A program made the translations under genes and the position numbers. Shown one piece after another: positions 25,026 through 34,524 of a stretch of 64,000 nucleotides of DNA. The first letter of the stretch is position 1; every line of letters starts with the position of its first letter. The DNA lies in assembly GCF_900108555.1 (NCBI RefSeq), contig NZ_FNWV01000005.1, forward strand, positions 186,001 through 250,000. The letters are read 5' to 3'. The notes under the pieces were generated by a model. It was not told where the DNA came from. It ran no database searches and saw only the letters and a program-made list of their open reading frames with translations. This stretch comes from Ruminococcus flavefaciens. Its GTDB lineage: Bacteria; Bacillota; Clostridia; Oscillospirales; Ruminococcaceae.

Positions 25026-27791
25026 TTACAGGTTTTCATTTTTCAGTGCATCTATGGTATTATCCTTTCTGATCTTTATCATCGAGAACATCATAGTTGA
25101 GAAAACTACAACGAAAACACTGAGAACTGCAACAATAACGGCTGTCCACGGAATAAAGAACTCCGTATCTACGCCTTGATTTACAGCGCGATATATAAGA
25201 TATGTAACAACTGCCGACATTGGCAGACCATAGAGGAGTGCCTTTGTACCATACAGGATACACTCAAAATTCAGCATTTTTCTCATGCCTTTTGAAGTCA
25301 TTCCCACAGACCTGAGCATTGCGAATTCTCTCCTTCTCAGGCTGATATTGGTAGTTATGGTGTTGAATACATTAGCTGCTGCGATCAGTGATATCAATAT
25401 GATAAAACCGTAAGCAAAGACCTTGATAATAAGTATCATACTTCTGTTTGACTCAGCCTCATCTGCATAGTTATACAATCCCTCAGTTGAAAGTCCGTTA
25501 TTCTTTAATGAAGTTTTAAGTGCCTCAAATCCCTCGTAAATATCATCAGATTTTATGCAGAATTCAAAGCGGTTCAATGTTTGTTCTTCACTGTCGCCGT
25601 ATAAGGTTTTGTAGCTGCTTAACGGGAAAACTATAGACTGAACATCAGAATAAATGAAAAACGGTCTTTTATCTGTAACTGCACTTATATGTATGGATAT
25701 CTCATTACTGCAATCATCAACAGGGAACTTTATGGTATTATCATCGTTTACCTCATAAGCATCTGCCTCAACATAAACTGCATTTCCTTTATCATCAATC
25801 TGGTTGAAATAATACCCTTCTTTTTTATCATATAAGCGAGTGCTCATCTCAAATTCAGAATCTTTGAACATTTTCAAACGCTTCATTTTCTCAGACTCTC
25901 CGTCAAAATACAGTACATTATCAAGAACTATACCATTAAGGGCGTTCTTGCCAAAGAAATCATCAGGATCGGCATTGCAGTATTTTGCAAACTCTCGGAA
26001 AGATCTATCATCTACAAAGAAGATATCCATATCTGTATATTTCTTTCCGTTTTCTGACGGCATATAGTCTGTTTTGTCCATGACAAATCCATTTATGGCA
26101 ACATCATCTTTAAGATACTTGCTGTCGATAGATACTTCCATATTATCATATTCAATAAATGTTGAATCAGTGATATGATCTGTATTCTTTATGATATCAT
26201 TGATCCTTTCAGCTGAAATATCATTGAGGTCGGTCGTACTGAATATTGAATATGTGTAATCCATACCCATAGTATCATGTGTATCCTTGACTGCGCTTAC
26301 CAGATAAGCAGTAAAGGAATAAGCTGATATGAACAGAACAATACTCATAAAAAGGCTGATAACTGTTGCGCGGTACTTCTTTTTGCTGCGCTTGAAGTAC
26401 TTATGAGCCAGCATACCGGGAAGTCCGAATATTTTTGTAATGAACTTAGGAGTCTTGATATACTTTTTCTGGACTATATCCGAATTCTGTCTGATAGCTT
26501 CAACAGCAGATATCTTAGTCGCTCTTTTTGAAGGTATCCATGCGGATATAGATATAGTGATAAAAGCGATCACACAGGCTGCGAGTATAGCAACAGGTGA
26601 AACACACACACGCAGAGGTTCCGGATAGCTGTTATTTGAAAAAGCAACAAATCTGCTTCCGATAGCGAGGAATGTTATCCACATACCGACAACACCAAGG
26701 ATAATACCCAAAGGAATACCGATAACACTTAATGCAAACGCCTCAAATCTGACCATTTTTTTCAGCTGCTTCTTTGTAGCACCGATCGAGGAAAGCAGAC
26801 CGAACTGCTTTGTTCTCTCCGAAACAGAAATGGAAAAAGCATTATATATGAGCATTATTGAGCCGAACATTATAAGCCCAATGATTATAGCTGCCAATCC
26901 GATAACAACACTGTAGAAGCTTTCATATCTTGAAACACCTGTAAGCATAAGTATATCACTGTGAGTTCTTCCGCCAATATCGTTATCCTTTATGAAGTCG
27001 TATATGTCCTTACCATTCTTCATGCGGTAATATATGCTGACTTCCGCATTATCATCTATATCATCAGCAACAGTAAGTGCTGTATATCCGGGAGCAAAGT
27101 ACTGCTCGAACTCAGGACGCTCATATGTACCTACAACTGTAAATTCCATTGTTTCTTTTACATCAATGTATTCAGTTTTAAAAACCATATTATCATTAGT
27201 GTCAAAAGCATACATAGGGCTATTTTGTGTAAGAACAACGCTGTCATCATCATAAGCAGCAACGTTTTCTTCTGAATCTATACCTAATTCAGCCATCTTT
27301 TCCAAGTCGAGCTTTCTGTCGCCTACTTCAAGAGTTAACTTATCGCCGACTTTATAGGACACTCCGCCGTTTTCATCGAGATGCTCTGGAAGTATTATCT
27401 CATTTCTGTTCTGAGGCATACGTCCTGATTTAAGATGAACAGGGATAAGTCCGTCAATACTCTCTTCAAATCCGCTTATATAAAGATATGGCTTGTATTC
27501 GTTTATGCTGCCTATATCCGCATATCCGATATAGCTGAGACTTCCTGCGTCTGAGACTTTATCTGAGCTTTTTATTTTATTATAAGTATCCACATCACTT
27601 CCGCTGACAAGTCCGTGCCATTTTCCTTCAACATACTCATAATAGCTAACGGCATACTTCTGAACAGAAGCGATAGAAGTAGTTACCGCACAGATAAGAG
27701 CTGTTGAAAGTATGATGCCGATAATTGTCACGATAGTCCTTGTTCTGTTCTTTTTCAGTGACTGTACTGTTACTTTGCTGAATACATTCAT
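25026..27791 (-). CDS. ABC transporter permease, FtsX/MacB type
   Basis: A 921-residue permease. A first helix at about 15-40 and a large extracytoplasmic domain (about 45-280) lead to an FtsX core of three helices (about 285-410). A second helix, extracytoplasmic domain (about 490-760) and FtsX core (about 780-910) follow. Motifs SERTKQFGLLSSIGATKKQL and RRREFAMLRSVGMTSKGM mark the two cores. Such proteins with an MacB/LolD-type ATPase export or expel peptides, lipids or antibiotics, or act mechanically on the cell wall. It overlaps the ATPase gene by 4 nt. Next to an OmpR/VanS pair it may be a peptide-antibiotic defence module, which is inference. Confidence 0.9.
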   Translation of the reverse strand: MNVFSKVTVQSLKKNRTRTIVTIIGIILSTALICAVTTSIASVQKYAVSYYEYVEGKWHGLVSGSDVDTYNKIKSSDKVSDAGSLSYIGYADIGSINEYKPYLYISGFEESIDGLIPVHLKSGRMPQNRNEIILPEHLDENGGVSYKVGDKLTLEVGDRKLDLEKMAELGIDSEENVAAYDDDSVVLTQNSPMYAFDTNDNMVFKTEYIDVKETMEFTVVGTYERPEFEQYFAPGYTALTVADDIDDNAEVSIYYRMKNGKDIYDFIKDNDIGGRTHSDILMLTGVSRYESFYSVVIGLAAIIIGLIMFGSIMLIYNAFSISVSERTKQFGLLSSIGATKKQLKKMVRFEAFALSVIGIPLGIILGVVGMWITFLAIGSRFVAFSNNSYPEPLRVCVSPVAILAACVIAFITISISAWIPSKRATKISAVEAIRQNSDIVQKKYIKTPKFITKIFGLPGMLAHKYFKRSKKKYRATVISLFMSIVLFISAYSFTAYLVSAVKDTHDTMGMDYTYSIFSTTDLNDISAERINDIIKNTDHITDSTFIEYDNMEVSIDSKYLKDDVAINGFVMDKTDYMPSENGKKYTDMDIFFVDDRSFREFAKYCNADPDDFFGKNALNGIVLDNVLYFDGESEKMKRLKMFKDSEFEMSTRLYDKKEGYYFNQIDDKGNAVYVEADAYEVNDDNTIKFPVDDCSNEISIHISAVTDKRPFFIYSDVQSIVFPLSSYKTLYGDSEEQTLNRFEFCIKSDDIYEGFEALKTSLKNNGLSTEGLYNYADEAESNRSMILIIKVFAYGFIILISLIAAANVFNTITTNISLRRREFAMLRSVGMTSKGMRKMLNFECILYGTKALLYGLPMSAVVTYLIYRAVNQGVDTEFFIPWTAVIVAVLSVFVVVFSTMMFSMIKIRKDNTIDALKNENL

Positions 27792-28471
27792 TTGCGTATC
27801 ACCTCGTCACGAGTGATCTTGCCATCTTCAATAGCAATTATCCTGTCAGCCTGCAATGCGATATTCTCATCGTGAGTAATTATAATAAGAGTCTGATCGT
27901 ATTTCTGATTTGAGAGTTTCAGCATATCAACTATCTCCTGACTGTTCTTGCTGTCAAGATTTCCTGTAGGTTCATCAGCGAGAACGACAGCAGGAGCATT
28001 CATCAGTGCTCTTCCGATCGACACACGCTGCTGCTGACCGCCTGAGAGCTGATTGGGAAGATGTTCCTCACGGCCGTTAAGCTTCAAAGTCTCAATAAGC
28101 TCTTTCAGACGTTTATCGTTGACCTTCTGACCGTCCATAAGAACAGGAAGAGTAATATTCTCTGTCACATTCAATACAGGGATAAGATTGTAGAACTGAT
28201 AAATAAGTCCCACCTGTCTGCGTCTGAAGATCGCAAGCTGCTCATCATTCTGAGAGTAAACATCATTTCCGTCCATAAATACTTTTCCCGAAGTAGGCTT
28301 GTCAACGCCTCCGAGGATATGCAGCAGAGTTGATTTACCTGAACCCGAAGGACCGATTATTGCAACAAATTCACCTTTTTCTACTGAAAAGCTTACATTA
28401 TCAAGCGCACGAACTTCATTTTCACCGTTTCCGTAAGTCTTGCAAAGATTTTCAACTTTTAATATTTCCAT
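27788..28471 (-). CDS. ABC transporter ATP-binding protein (MacB/LolD type)
   Basis: A 227-residue ATPase. Walker A GPSGSGKST at about 38-46, Q-loop in IYQFYNL, signature LSGGQQQR at about 139, Walker B VVLADEPTGNLDS and switch His in IITHD. It powers the permease encoded next, with which it overlaps by ATGA. ATG 28471 has AAAGGG 10 nt upstream; a longer frame is open but has no site. Its promoter region carries a direct repeat that may bind the adjacent OmpR-type regulator. Confidence 0.94.
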   Translation of the reverse strand: MEILKVENLCKTYGNGENEVRALDNVSFSVEKGEFVAIIGPSGSGKSTLLHILGGVDKPTSGKVFMDGNDVYSQNDEQLAIFRRRQVGLIYQFYNLIPVLNVTENITLPVLMDGQKVNDKRLKELIETLKLNGREEHLPNQLSGGQQQRVSIGRALMNAPAVVLADEPTGNLDSKNSQEIVDMLKLSNQKYDQTLIIITHDENIALQADRIIAIEDGKITRDEVIRK

Positions 28472-28502
28472 TAAGACACACCCTTTCTGAGTTTCTGTAT
28501 AC

Positions 28503-28535
28503 ATTCTATCACGTCAAGATGACTATTCAGTGACT
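28503..28535 (-). promoter_or_regulatory. Putative promoter and regulator site of the ABC exporter operon
   Basis: On the minus strand AGTCA (28535-28531) and AGTCA (28524-28520), 11 nt apart, overlap a poor -35 and precede TAGAAT (28508-28503). Direct repeats with one-turn spacing over a weak -35 are typical of OmpR-family activation. Confidence 0.4.
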
Positions 28536-28564
28536 TGAAAATAACAAATCCGTCACAAAAGAAA

Positions 28565-28584
28565 AAGGCAGGATCAACTGCCTT
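28565..28584 (-). terminator. Terminator overlapping the histidine kinase stop codon
   Basis: On the minus strand AAGGCAG, TTGATC, CTGCCTT, then TTTCTTTTG. It separates the two-component genes from the ABC genes. Confidence 0.75.
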
Positions 28585-29587
28585 AAACCGTACCTTTATA
28601 AAATCTGATCGTAAACATTGCACCTTCGCTGTAATTCTCCGCTTTCAAAGTGCCGTTCTGTCCCGTGATGATCATACGTGCAAGTGCAAGACCGATACCA
28701 AATCCGCCCTTATCCTCAGAAGCACGTCCCTTATAGAAGCGTTCAAAGATATGTGGAAGGTCCTCAGCGTCGATACCGCTGCCGCTGTCAGTGATAACTA
28801 TTTCCGAATAAAGCGCATTTTCACTGCCAACGACCTTTATAGTACCGCCGTCGGGAGTATGCTCCATACAGTTCTTCACGATATTTCCTATAGCTTCACA
28901 GCTCCACGCTACATCACATTCAAGCTCTCCGTCCGCTTCGACCACAAACTCCTGACAATGCAGTTCGATAGGTACTCTTACAGGCATACAAGCCTTTTCG
29001 AGGAGCTGCTGCATGGTTATTTTTTCTCCGTGGAATTTTACTGTACCTGCATCTATTTTTGACATTTTCAAAAGTGCATTAATGAGCCAGTCGATACGTG
29101 AAAGAAGCCCGTAAAGCTTATGAACTGTCTGTTCGCGCTTCTCAAATGATATATCAGGCTCAGCCAACATAGAAACAAGTATATTTATTGAAGTGAGCGG
29201 AGTTCTAATCTGATGCGAAACATCGGCAAGAAAATCCGCAAGATATACCTTGTCCTCAATAAGTTTAGACTGCTGTTCACGAAGTCTTACAGTCATTTTA
29301 TGTATCTCGCTCTGAAGTAGAGCAAGTTCACCTTCGTTGTAATCCTCAAGGCATATATTCTCATTTTCATGAAGTATCCTGTCAATATTGCTGGTGAGCT
29401 GTGATATCTTTCTGTATCTGAAAAAAACAGTTAAGAAATGTATAGCAGTAAATCCTCCGCACAGTAAGATCACAGGGATAAGAAATCTGTCATCATATAT
29501 CCATACAGCAATAACAGCCGCAAGCGAAAGAATGAGGAAAGCAATGACAGAACGAAAAACTTCAATATTTCTCAAAAGCTTCATCAT
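28583..29587 (-). CDS. Sensor histidine kinase (OmpR-partner, two-helix type)
   Basis: A 334-residue kinase with two close N-terminal helices (about 12-30 and 35-55) and almost no extracytoplasmic loop between them, as in the intramembrane-sensing kinases that work with ABC exporters. HisKA holds DVSHQIRTPLTS at about 123; the ATPase domain has NCMEHTPDGG, DSGSGI and GFGIGLALARM. It overlaps the response regulator stop. The short sensor suggests that the ABC permease supplies the signal, as in BceS/VanS-like systems; this is inference. Confidence 0.92.
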   Translation of the reverse strand: MMKLLRNIEVFRSVIAFLILSLAAVIAVWIYDDRFLIPVILLCGGFTAIHFLTVFFRYRKISQLTSNIDRILHENENICLEDYNEGELALLQSEIHKMTVRLREQQSKLIEDKVYLADFLADVSHQIRTPLTSINILVSMLAEPDISFEKREQTVHKLYGLLSRIDWLINALLKMSKIDAGTVKFHGEKITMQQLLEKACMPVRVPIELHCQEFVVEADGELECDVAWSCEAIGNIVKNCMEHTPDGGTIKVVGSENALYSEIVITDSGSGIDAEDLPHIFERFYKGRASEDKGGFGIGLALARMIITGQNGTLKAENYSEGAMFTIRFYKGTV

Positions 29588-30255
29588 AAGTCAACTCTGT
29601 ACCCCATACCTCTTACAGTCTTTATGATCGTTGGATTTTGCGGATCGTCCTCTATTTTTTCTCTCAGACGCTTTATATAGACGGTAAGCGTATTATCATT
29701 GACAAATTCTCCTGCTATATCCCATATGGACTCAAGCAGCTTTGTACGTGTCATAACAGCTCCCCTGTTATTAATGAACACAAGGAGCAATCTGTATTCA
29801 AGTGCGGAAAGGAAGAGGTCTTTACCATTTTTGGTTGCAGTACCCTTAACAGTATCCACAAGCACATCTCCGAGCTGAGCAACAGTACCCGTACTTCCGG
29901 TAAGTCTCAGAATATTTTTGATACGCGAAACAAGTTCACGGGGACGGAAGGGCTTGGCAATATAATCATCTGCACCAAGGTCGAAGCCTGTAACAGTACT
30001 GAATTCGTCACCCGAAGCAGTAAGGAATATAACAGGTATACAGGTATTGGATTTTATAGCCGAGCATACAGCAAAGCCGTTTCCCTCAGCAAGAGAAACA
30101 TCAAGGAGCACAAGATCAAAAGGTTCGTTTTCCACCATTTCAAGAGCCTTTGTCTGTCCGTTGGCGTTTTTTACGCTGAAGCCTTCTCCCGAAAGGTATT
30201 CCGTAAGGTTTGCGATTATTTCCTTATCATCTTCTACAAGTAATATTTTATTCAA
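29584..30255 (-). CDS. Response regulator, OmpR family
   Basis: A 223-residue regulator: receiver domain 1-115 with EDD at 8-10, phospho-Asp in LVLLDVSL at about 52 and K in YIAKPF; winged-helix DNA-binding domain from about 128 to 223 with TRTKLLESIWD and the wing RGMGYRVDL. The start is TTG at 30255 with CGGAG about 10 nt upstream. It heads the operon with the kinase and probably controls the ABC genes downstream. Confidence 0.94.
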   Translation of the reverse strand: MNKILLVEDDKEIIANLTEYLSGEGFSVKNANGQTKALEMVENEPFDLVLLDVSLAEGNGFAVCSAIKSNTCIPVIFLTASGDEFSTVTGFDLGADDYIAKPFRPRELVSRIKNILRLTGSTGTVAQLGDVLVDTVKGTATKNGKDLFLSALEYRLLLVFINNRGAVMTRTKLLESIWDIAGEFVNDNTLTVYIKRLREKIEDDPQNPTIIKTVRGMGYRVDL

Positions 30256-30290
30256 GTCACCACAACTCCGTTCAAATAAACTTTATTTGT

Positions 30291-30319
30291 ATTATAGCAC
30301 ATAAATGCTACAAAAGCAA
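30291..30319 (-). promoter_or_regulatory. Promoter of the OmpR-type two-component genes
   Basis: On the minus strand TTGCTT (30319-30314), 17 nt, TATAAT (30296-30291) with an extended -10 TGC. Confidence 0.7.
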
Positions 30320-30331
30320 GAAACAAAAAAA

Positions 30332-30348
30332 CAGCACTTATCATGCTG
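30332..30348 (-). terminator. Terminator at the end of the cobalamin-riboswitch operon
   Basis: On the minus strand CAGCA, 7-nt loop, TGCTG, then TTTTTTTG. The stem is short and overlaps the last codons of the EamA gene. Confidence 0.55.
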
Positions 30349-31285
30349 CTTTTTCTTTATCTTTTTGTAGAGGTGAAATATTCACGATAATGATACCTGC
30401 GGCAACAAGAATAAGTGCAGCCGCTACCTTATAAGGACCTGCCTCACTCTTCTCGGATAAGAGAAGATATGAGAGTATTACGCCGAAAACAGGGTTCATA
30501 AACCCAAAAACCGATATCATTGAAACGGGATTATGTTTCAGCAGTACTCCCCATATTGAAAACGCAGCCGCAGAAACGAATGCAAGATAAACCAGCATAA
30601 GAACTGCTTTGGTATTAGTGATCGTTACCCTTCCGCCTGAAATAGAACCGACGACAGTCATAAAAATGCCGCCTATAACGAACTGCCAGCCACTTAGCAG
30701 CACCGTATCCTCAGTATGTGAATAACGTTTGATAAGTCCTGCCGAAAATGCATAGGACAGCGCGGACAGGAACACAAAGCCCTCACCAGTAAATCTGAAA
30801 CCTCCGCCTATACCGCTGAGATTTATGAGCACAACCCCCGAAAAGCCGATAAGACAGCCTGCTATTTTACGTAAAGTAAGCTTCTCGGTACGAAATACCA
30901 GAGCAGCAACAATAATAGACAGAAACACATTTGAAGCCGTAATGACCGAGCTTTTCATGCCTGTGCTCCTTGTAAGTCCGATATAGAAAAATGTATATTG
31001 AAGTATGGTCTGAAAAAGTGACAGCTTTGCAGCTTTAGGAAATGAACTTTTTTTCGCAACAAGAGGCTTTTTCTCAATTATACTGCCGATAACAAGCGCA
31101 AGTATCCCTGCGAGAGTAAATCTCAGACCCGCATACAATATCTGTGCAGCAGTATCATCTGCGGATATATGGGAATATCCGCAGCCAAGCTTTATGCACG
31201 GGAAAGCACTTCCCCACAGCAAACAGCACAGCATAGTCAACGGCAGCACAACTATCTTTTTAGTAAGCAGCGACTTATCACTCAT
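30341..31285 (-). CDS. EamA/DMT-family transporter at the end of the cobalamin operon
   Basis: A 314-residue protein with about ten helices in two EamA repeats; WGSAFPCIKLG near residue 25 and GFMNPVFGVILSYLLLSEK near 270 are family motifs. It starts 8 nt inside the ATPase gene, so it is translated with the import genes. The role is unknown; its place suggests transport of a metal, a tetrapyrrole or a corrin precursor, but EamA proteins also carry many other solutes. Confidence 0.85.
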   Translation of the reverse strand: MSDKSLLTKKIVVLPLTMLCCLLWGSAFPCIKLGCGYSHISADDTAAQILYAGLRFTLAGILALVIGSIIEKKPLVAKKSSFPKAAKLSLFQTILQYTFFYIGLTRSTGMKSSVITASNVFLSIIVAALVFRTEKLTLRKIAGCLIGFSGVVLINLSGIGGGFRFTGEGFVFLSALSYAFSAGLIKRYSHTEDTVLLSGWQFVIGGIFMTVVGSISGGRVTITNTKAVLMLVYLAFVSAAAFSIWGVLLKHNPVSMISVFGFMNPVFGVILSYLLLSEKSEAGPYKVAAALILVAAGIIIVNISPLQKDKEKAA

Positions 31286-32390
31286 ATGACTCTATACCTC
31301 TTAAAATGCCCATTTTTTCAGCTTCAGCCATGAGCTGCCTGCATTTTTCATTCATAGTGCCGAAGCTTTTCAGTGTACAAACAGCGTTTCCGCAGCTTCT
31401 CATAAGTTCAAATGCTTTCTCATATTTCACATCTGAGACAGCTTCAAAAGCCTGCTCCGATACAAGCTCCGAAGCAAGAGCAGCTGCAACGGGATATTCG
31501 ATATCATTCTCATGGATTATACCTGCCGCAAAAGCGATACCCTTTCGGCGCAGACTGCGGTACAGAGCAATGGCACTTCCGCCGCCTCCTATAACGAATA
31601 CCGTGGGAGCGGAAGTGAGCTTTCCAAGCTCAGGTGAACCATAGGCTTCGCAGAAGCTTCCCTTTTCGACACCGTAAAGCTCCTCAATACAGCCGCCGGA
31701 GAATATTTCCTGTGGAGTACCTGTGCGATAGATACCTTTACCCTTGATACATATGATAGTATCGGAAATGCGCTGAGCCAGCTCCAGCTCATGGAGCGAC
31801 ATGATAACGGCTATATGACGCTCGTCAGCAAGCTTTTTCAGTATCTTCATAAGCTCCAGCTTATACTTTATATCGAGAAATGTTGTGGGCTCATCAAGTA
31901 TAAGGATATCAGGCTCACGGCAGATAGCACCTGCAAGCATTATCCTCTGACGCTGACCATCGCTTATCCTGTCGAAGTCACATTCAGCGATATCCTCAGC
32001 ATCAACGAGCCTGAGTGCTTCCCTTACCTTTTCCCTGTCCTTGTCGGACAGCACTCCCAGCCTGCCCGTATAGGGATAACGTCCTGTTTCAACAACATCT
32101 ATGCAGCGCATATATTCGGTCTTTACTCTGCCTGTAAGAAGAACCGACACAGACCTTGCAAGCTGATTGCCGCTAAGTTCCTTGAGCTTGTCTTTTCCGA
32201 TATAAACAGCACCGCCGAGGGGGATAAGCTGTCGGCAAATAGTTTTAAGTATAGTTGATTTTCCAGCACCGTTAGGACCTATGAGAGTCAGTATCTTCCC
32301 CTGCTCCGCATTTATCTCAATACCCTCAACTATGACCTTTTTGGCATAGCCTGCCGAAAGAGCCTTTGTACTCAGCATTATCTCATTCAT
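31278..32390 (-). CDS. BtuD-like ABC ATPase with C-terminal extra domain
   Basis: A 370-residue protein. Residues 1-250 are an ABC ATPase of the FecE/BtuD group: Walker A GPNGAGKST, signature ISDGQRQR, Walker B ILILDEPTTFLD. Residues about 255-365 form a second domain that starts with FVIGGGGSAIALYRSLRRKG and continues with a segment IIHENDIEYPVAAALASE. Similar tails occur on archaeal cobalamin ATPases (BtuD), which supports corrinoid as the substrate together with the riboswitch. It overlaps the permease gene by 8 nt. Confidence 0.88.
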   Translation of the reverse strand: MNEIMLSTKALSAGYAKKVIVEGIEINAEQGKILTLIGPNGAGKSTILKTICRQLIPLGGAVYIGKDKLKELSGNQLARSVSVLLTGRVKTEYMRCIDVVETGRYPYTGRLGVLSDKDREKVREALRLVDAEDIAECDFDRISDGQRQRIMLAGAICREPDILILDEPTTFLDIKYKLELMKILKKLADERHIAVIMSLHELELAQRISDTIICIKGKGIYRTGTPQEIFSGGCIEELYGVEKGSFCEAYGSPELGKLTSAPTVFVIGGGGSAIALYRSLRRKGIAFAAGIIHENDIEYPVAAALASELVSEQAFEAVSDVKYEKAFELMRSCGNAVCTLKSFGTMNEKCRQLMAEAEKMGILRGIESYE

Positions 32391-33408
32391 TTCCGCCTCT
32401 CCTTTCCTTGTGAAGAAGCATATATATTACCACAGGCGCACCGAATACAGCTGTTACTGTGCTGATACTCAGCTCTGTAGGTGCAAAAAGCGTCCTCGTT
32501 ATCAGGTCACACAGCAGACAGAACACCGCACCGCCGAGAAAACAGGCAGGCAGTATGCGTATAGGCTTTGCAGTACCGAAGCCGCTTTTTATGATATGCG
32601 GTACTGCAACACCCACAAAGGAAACAGGGCCTGCAAAAGCTGTAACGCAGGCGGAAAGCACACTTGAAAGCAGTATCAGCGAAGCTCTGAAGGCTTTTAT
32701 ATGTACTCCCGAATTTACTGCATATTCCTCACCCAGCTGATAAGCGTTCATAGGCTTTGACAGCAGAAAAGCAAGTATACAGGCAGGGAAAACGATAGCT
32801 GCCGAAGTCAGCACATCGCCTTTTCCGATACCAGAAAAGCTTCCCATTGACCAGTTATGCAGATTAACGATATTGGAGTCATCGGAGAAATTCACCACAA
32901 GCTCGGTAATTGCCGAGCATATATATCCTATCATTACACCGCATACTATAAGCACGGACATACGCTTTACCTTGCCCGATATGAGCAGGATTATCCCCAT
33001 TGATATCATTGAACCCACAAAAGCCGCCGAGACCATGCCGAATGAATTCACAGCAAATCCCTGTGACAATGAGAATACCATGAGCAGTGCAACCATAAGC
33101 TTTGCACCTGACGATATACCGAGGATATATGGACCTGCAATAGGGTTTGCAAAGAAATTCTGAAGTAAAAATCCCGAAACAGACAAAGCTCCTCCAAGGA
33201 TAACAGCCGCAGCAGTTCGCGGAAGTCTCAGTCCTGTTATTATATTGTACGCTGCCTTGTCCGTGTCAGGTTCGCGGAGCGCATTTATCATTCTCTGAAC
33301 GGATATATCCGCACTTCCTGCACATATATTCAATACTGCAAGGAAAACAAGCATAACAGTGAGGATAATATATCCCCATATCATACGCTGCCACTGAACT
33401 TTCATCAT
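32383..33408 (-). CDS. FecCD/BtuC-family ABC permease
   Basis: About 341 residues with eight to ten helices. The segments LRLPRTAAAVILGGALSVSG (about 44-63) and GPVSFVGVAVPHIIK are classic for permeases of cobalamin, haem and siderophore importers. ATG 33408 or 33405 is likely, as the GGAG site overlaps the GTG at 33414. It overlaps the binding-protein stop region closely. It forms the channel for the ATPase and the binding protein in this operon. Confidence 0.93.
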   Translation of the reverse strand: MMKVQWQRMIWGYIILTVMLVFLAVLNICAGSADISVQRMINALREPDTDKAAYNIITGLRLPRTAAAVILGGALSVSGFLLQNFFANPIAGPYILGISSGAKLMVALLMVFSLSQGFAVNSFGMVSAAFVGSMISMGIILLISGKVKRMSVLIVCGVMIGYICSAITELVVNFSDDSNIVNLHNWSMGSFSGIGKGDVLTSAAIVFPACILAFLLSKPMNAYQLGEEYAVNSGVHIKAFRASLILLSSVLSACVTAFAGPVSFVGVAVPHIIKSGFGTAKPIRILPACFLGGAVFCLLCDLITRTLFAPTELSISTVTAVFGAPVVIYMLLHKERRGGNE

Positions 33409-33410
33409 TA

Positions 33411-34523
33411 TCACTCCAGACGATACATAAAATTCATTTTGTCATCAGCTTCACCCTTGAAAACGCTGTGAAACTCCTTTATCATATCCGCAGCACCGGT
33501 AGTCTGCTGAAATATATTCTTTTCAGTACACCATACCTCGCCGTTTTTCACAGCCTTGAAATCCCTGAGCAGAGGATATTTTTTTTTAATATCATCTATA
33601 CTTGCCACACCGCCTGTGATATCGCTGTTATAGAAAATAATATCAGCATCACAAGCCTTCTCATAAAATGACTCAGGCTGAATAGTCATGGAAGAAAGTG
33701 CGTTCTCGTCGGTTTTCAGGTCATCATTGGTAAAGATGTAGCCTCCCCCTGCCATTCTCATCATTTCGGGAACGTAATCAGACGGCTTGCGGACTACCAC
33801 ACCGCCTGCGGAGTTGATATAGAAAAACGCAGCCTTTCTGCCTGTATTTTCTTCCGTGAGTATCTCTTCTATCTGCTTTGTCTTATTATCAAACAGCTTC
33901 TGTGCCTGCTCCTCGCAGTTAAAGAGTATGCCGTAAAGCTTTATCCACTCCATTCTTCCGAGAGGATCTTTTTCGTAGCTTGACCGCTCAACAAGAACAG
34001 GTATACCGAGAGCTTCTATCTGCTCCTTGACTTCGGGACTGTGATATATCATGGTAGACTCGATCGCAAGTCCGCATTCTTCTTCAAGCAGAGCCTCATA
34101 ATCGGGAGCACTGTACTTGCCGATATAGGTGATATCGCCGCTGTCTATCCTGTCACGGATATTCTGCAAGCTCCAGTCATCATACTTTGTGGAAGTCATA
34201 GTCACATCATCAAGCGCACCTGCTCCGTCAATGAGGTCCATAGCAGAAGAAGCCGCATTGTACACATTATCCACGGGCTGCTGAATAACTACAGCATCAC
34301 CTGCCGACTTCGGAGCATCACCGTTCTCGGGCACGATAACATATTTGTCATCAGCAATGGTTACAAGCACACAGTCGTTGTCGATATACTCCGCCGAAAA
34401 CTGCCGAGCATATTTCAGCTCCAGCATTTTTCCGCCGTGAGAAACATCGGCTTTACTTTTTTTACTGCCGCAGCCTGCAAGCAGAACTAAAGCCGCAGCT
34501 CCGCAAAATATACGTTTAAGCAT
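33411..34523 (-). CDS. Substrate-binding lipoprotein of a cobalamin/iron-type ABC importer
   Basis: A 370-residue lipoprotein; the lipobox LLAGC is at 15-19 and the mature chain is anchored outside the membrane. The C-terminal two thirds fit the BtuF/FhuD (TroA-like) fold, with YIGKYSAPDYEALLEEECGL and the long middle helix EMMRMAGGGYIF. The N-terminal part (about 20-120) is less conserved. It should hand a corrinoid, haem or related chelate to the FecCD permease. There is no clear ribosome site; it starts 1 nt after the upstream stop, so it probably depends on coupling. Confidence 0.85.
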   Translation of the reverse strand: MLKRIFCGAAALVLLAGCGSKKSKADVSHGGKMLELKYARQFSAEYIDNDCVLVTIADDKYVIVPENGDAPKSAGDAVVIQQPVDNVYNAASSAMDLIDGAGALDDVTMTSTKYDDWSLQNIRDRIDSGDITYIGKYSAPDYEALLEEECGLAIESTMIYHSPEVKEQIEALGIPVLVERSSYEKDPLGRMEWIKLYGILFNCEEQAQKLFDNKTKQIEEILTEENTGRKAAFFYINSAGGVVVRKPSDYVPEMMRMAGGGYIFTNDDLKTDENALSSMTIQPESFYEKACDADIIFYNSDITGGVASIDDIKKKYPLLRDFKAVKNGEVWCTEKNIFQQTTGAADMIKEFHSVFKGEADDKMNFMYRLE

Positions 34524-34524
34524 T

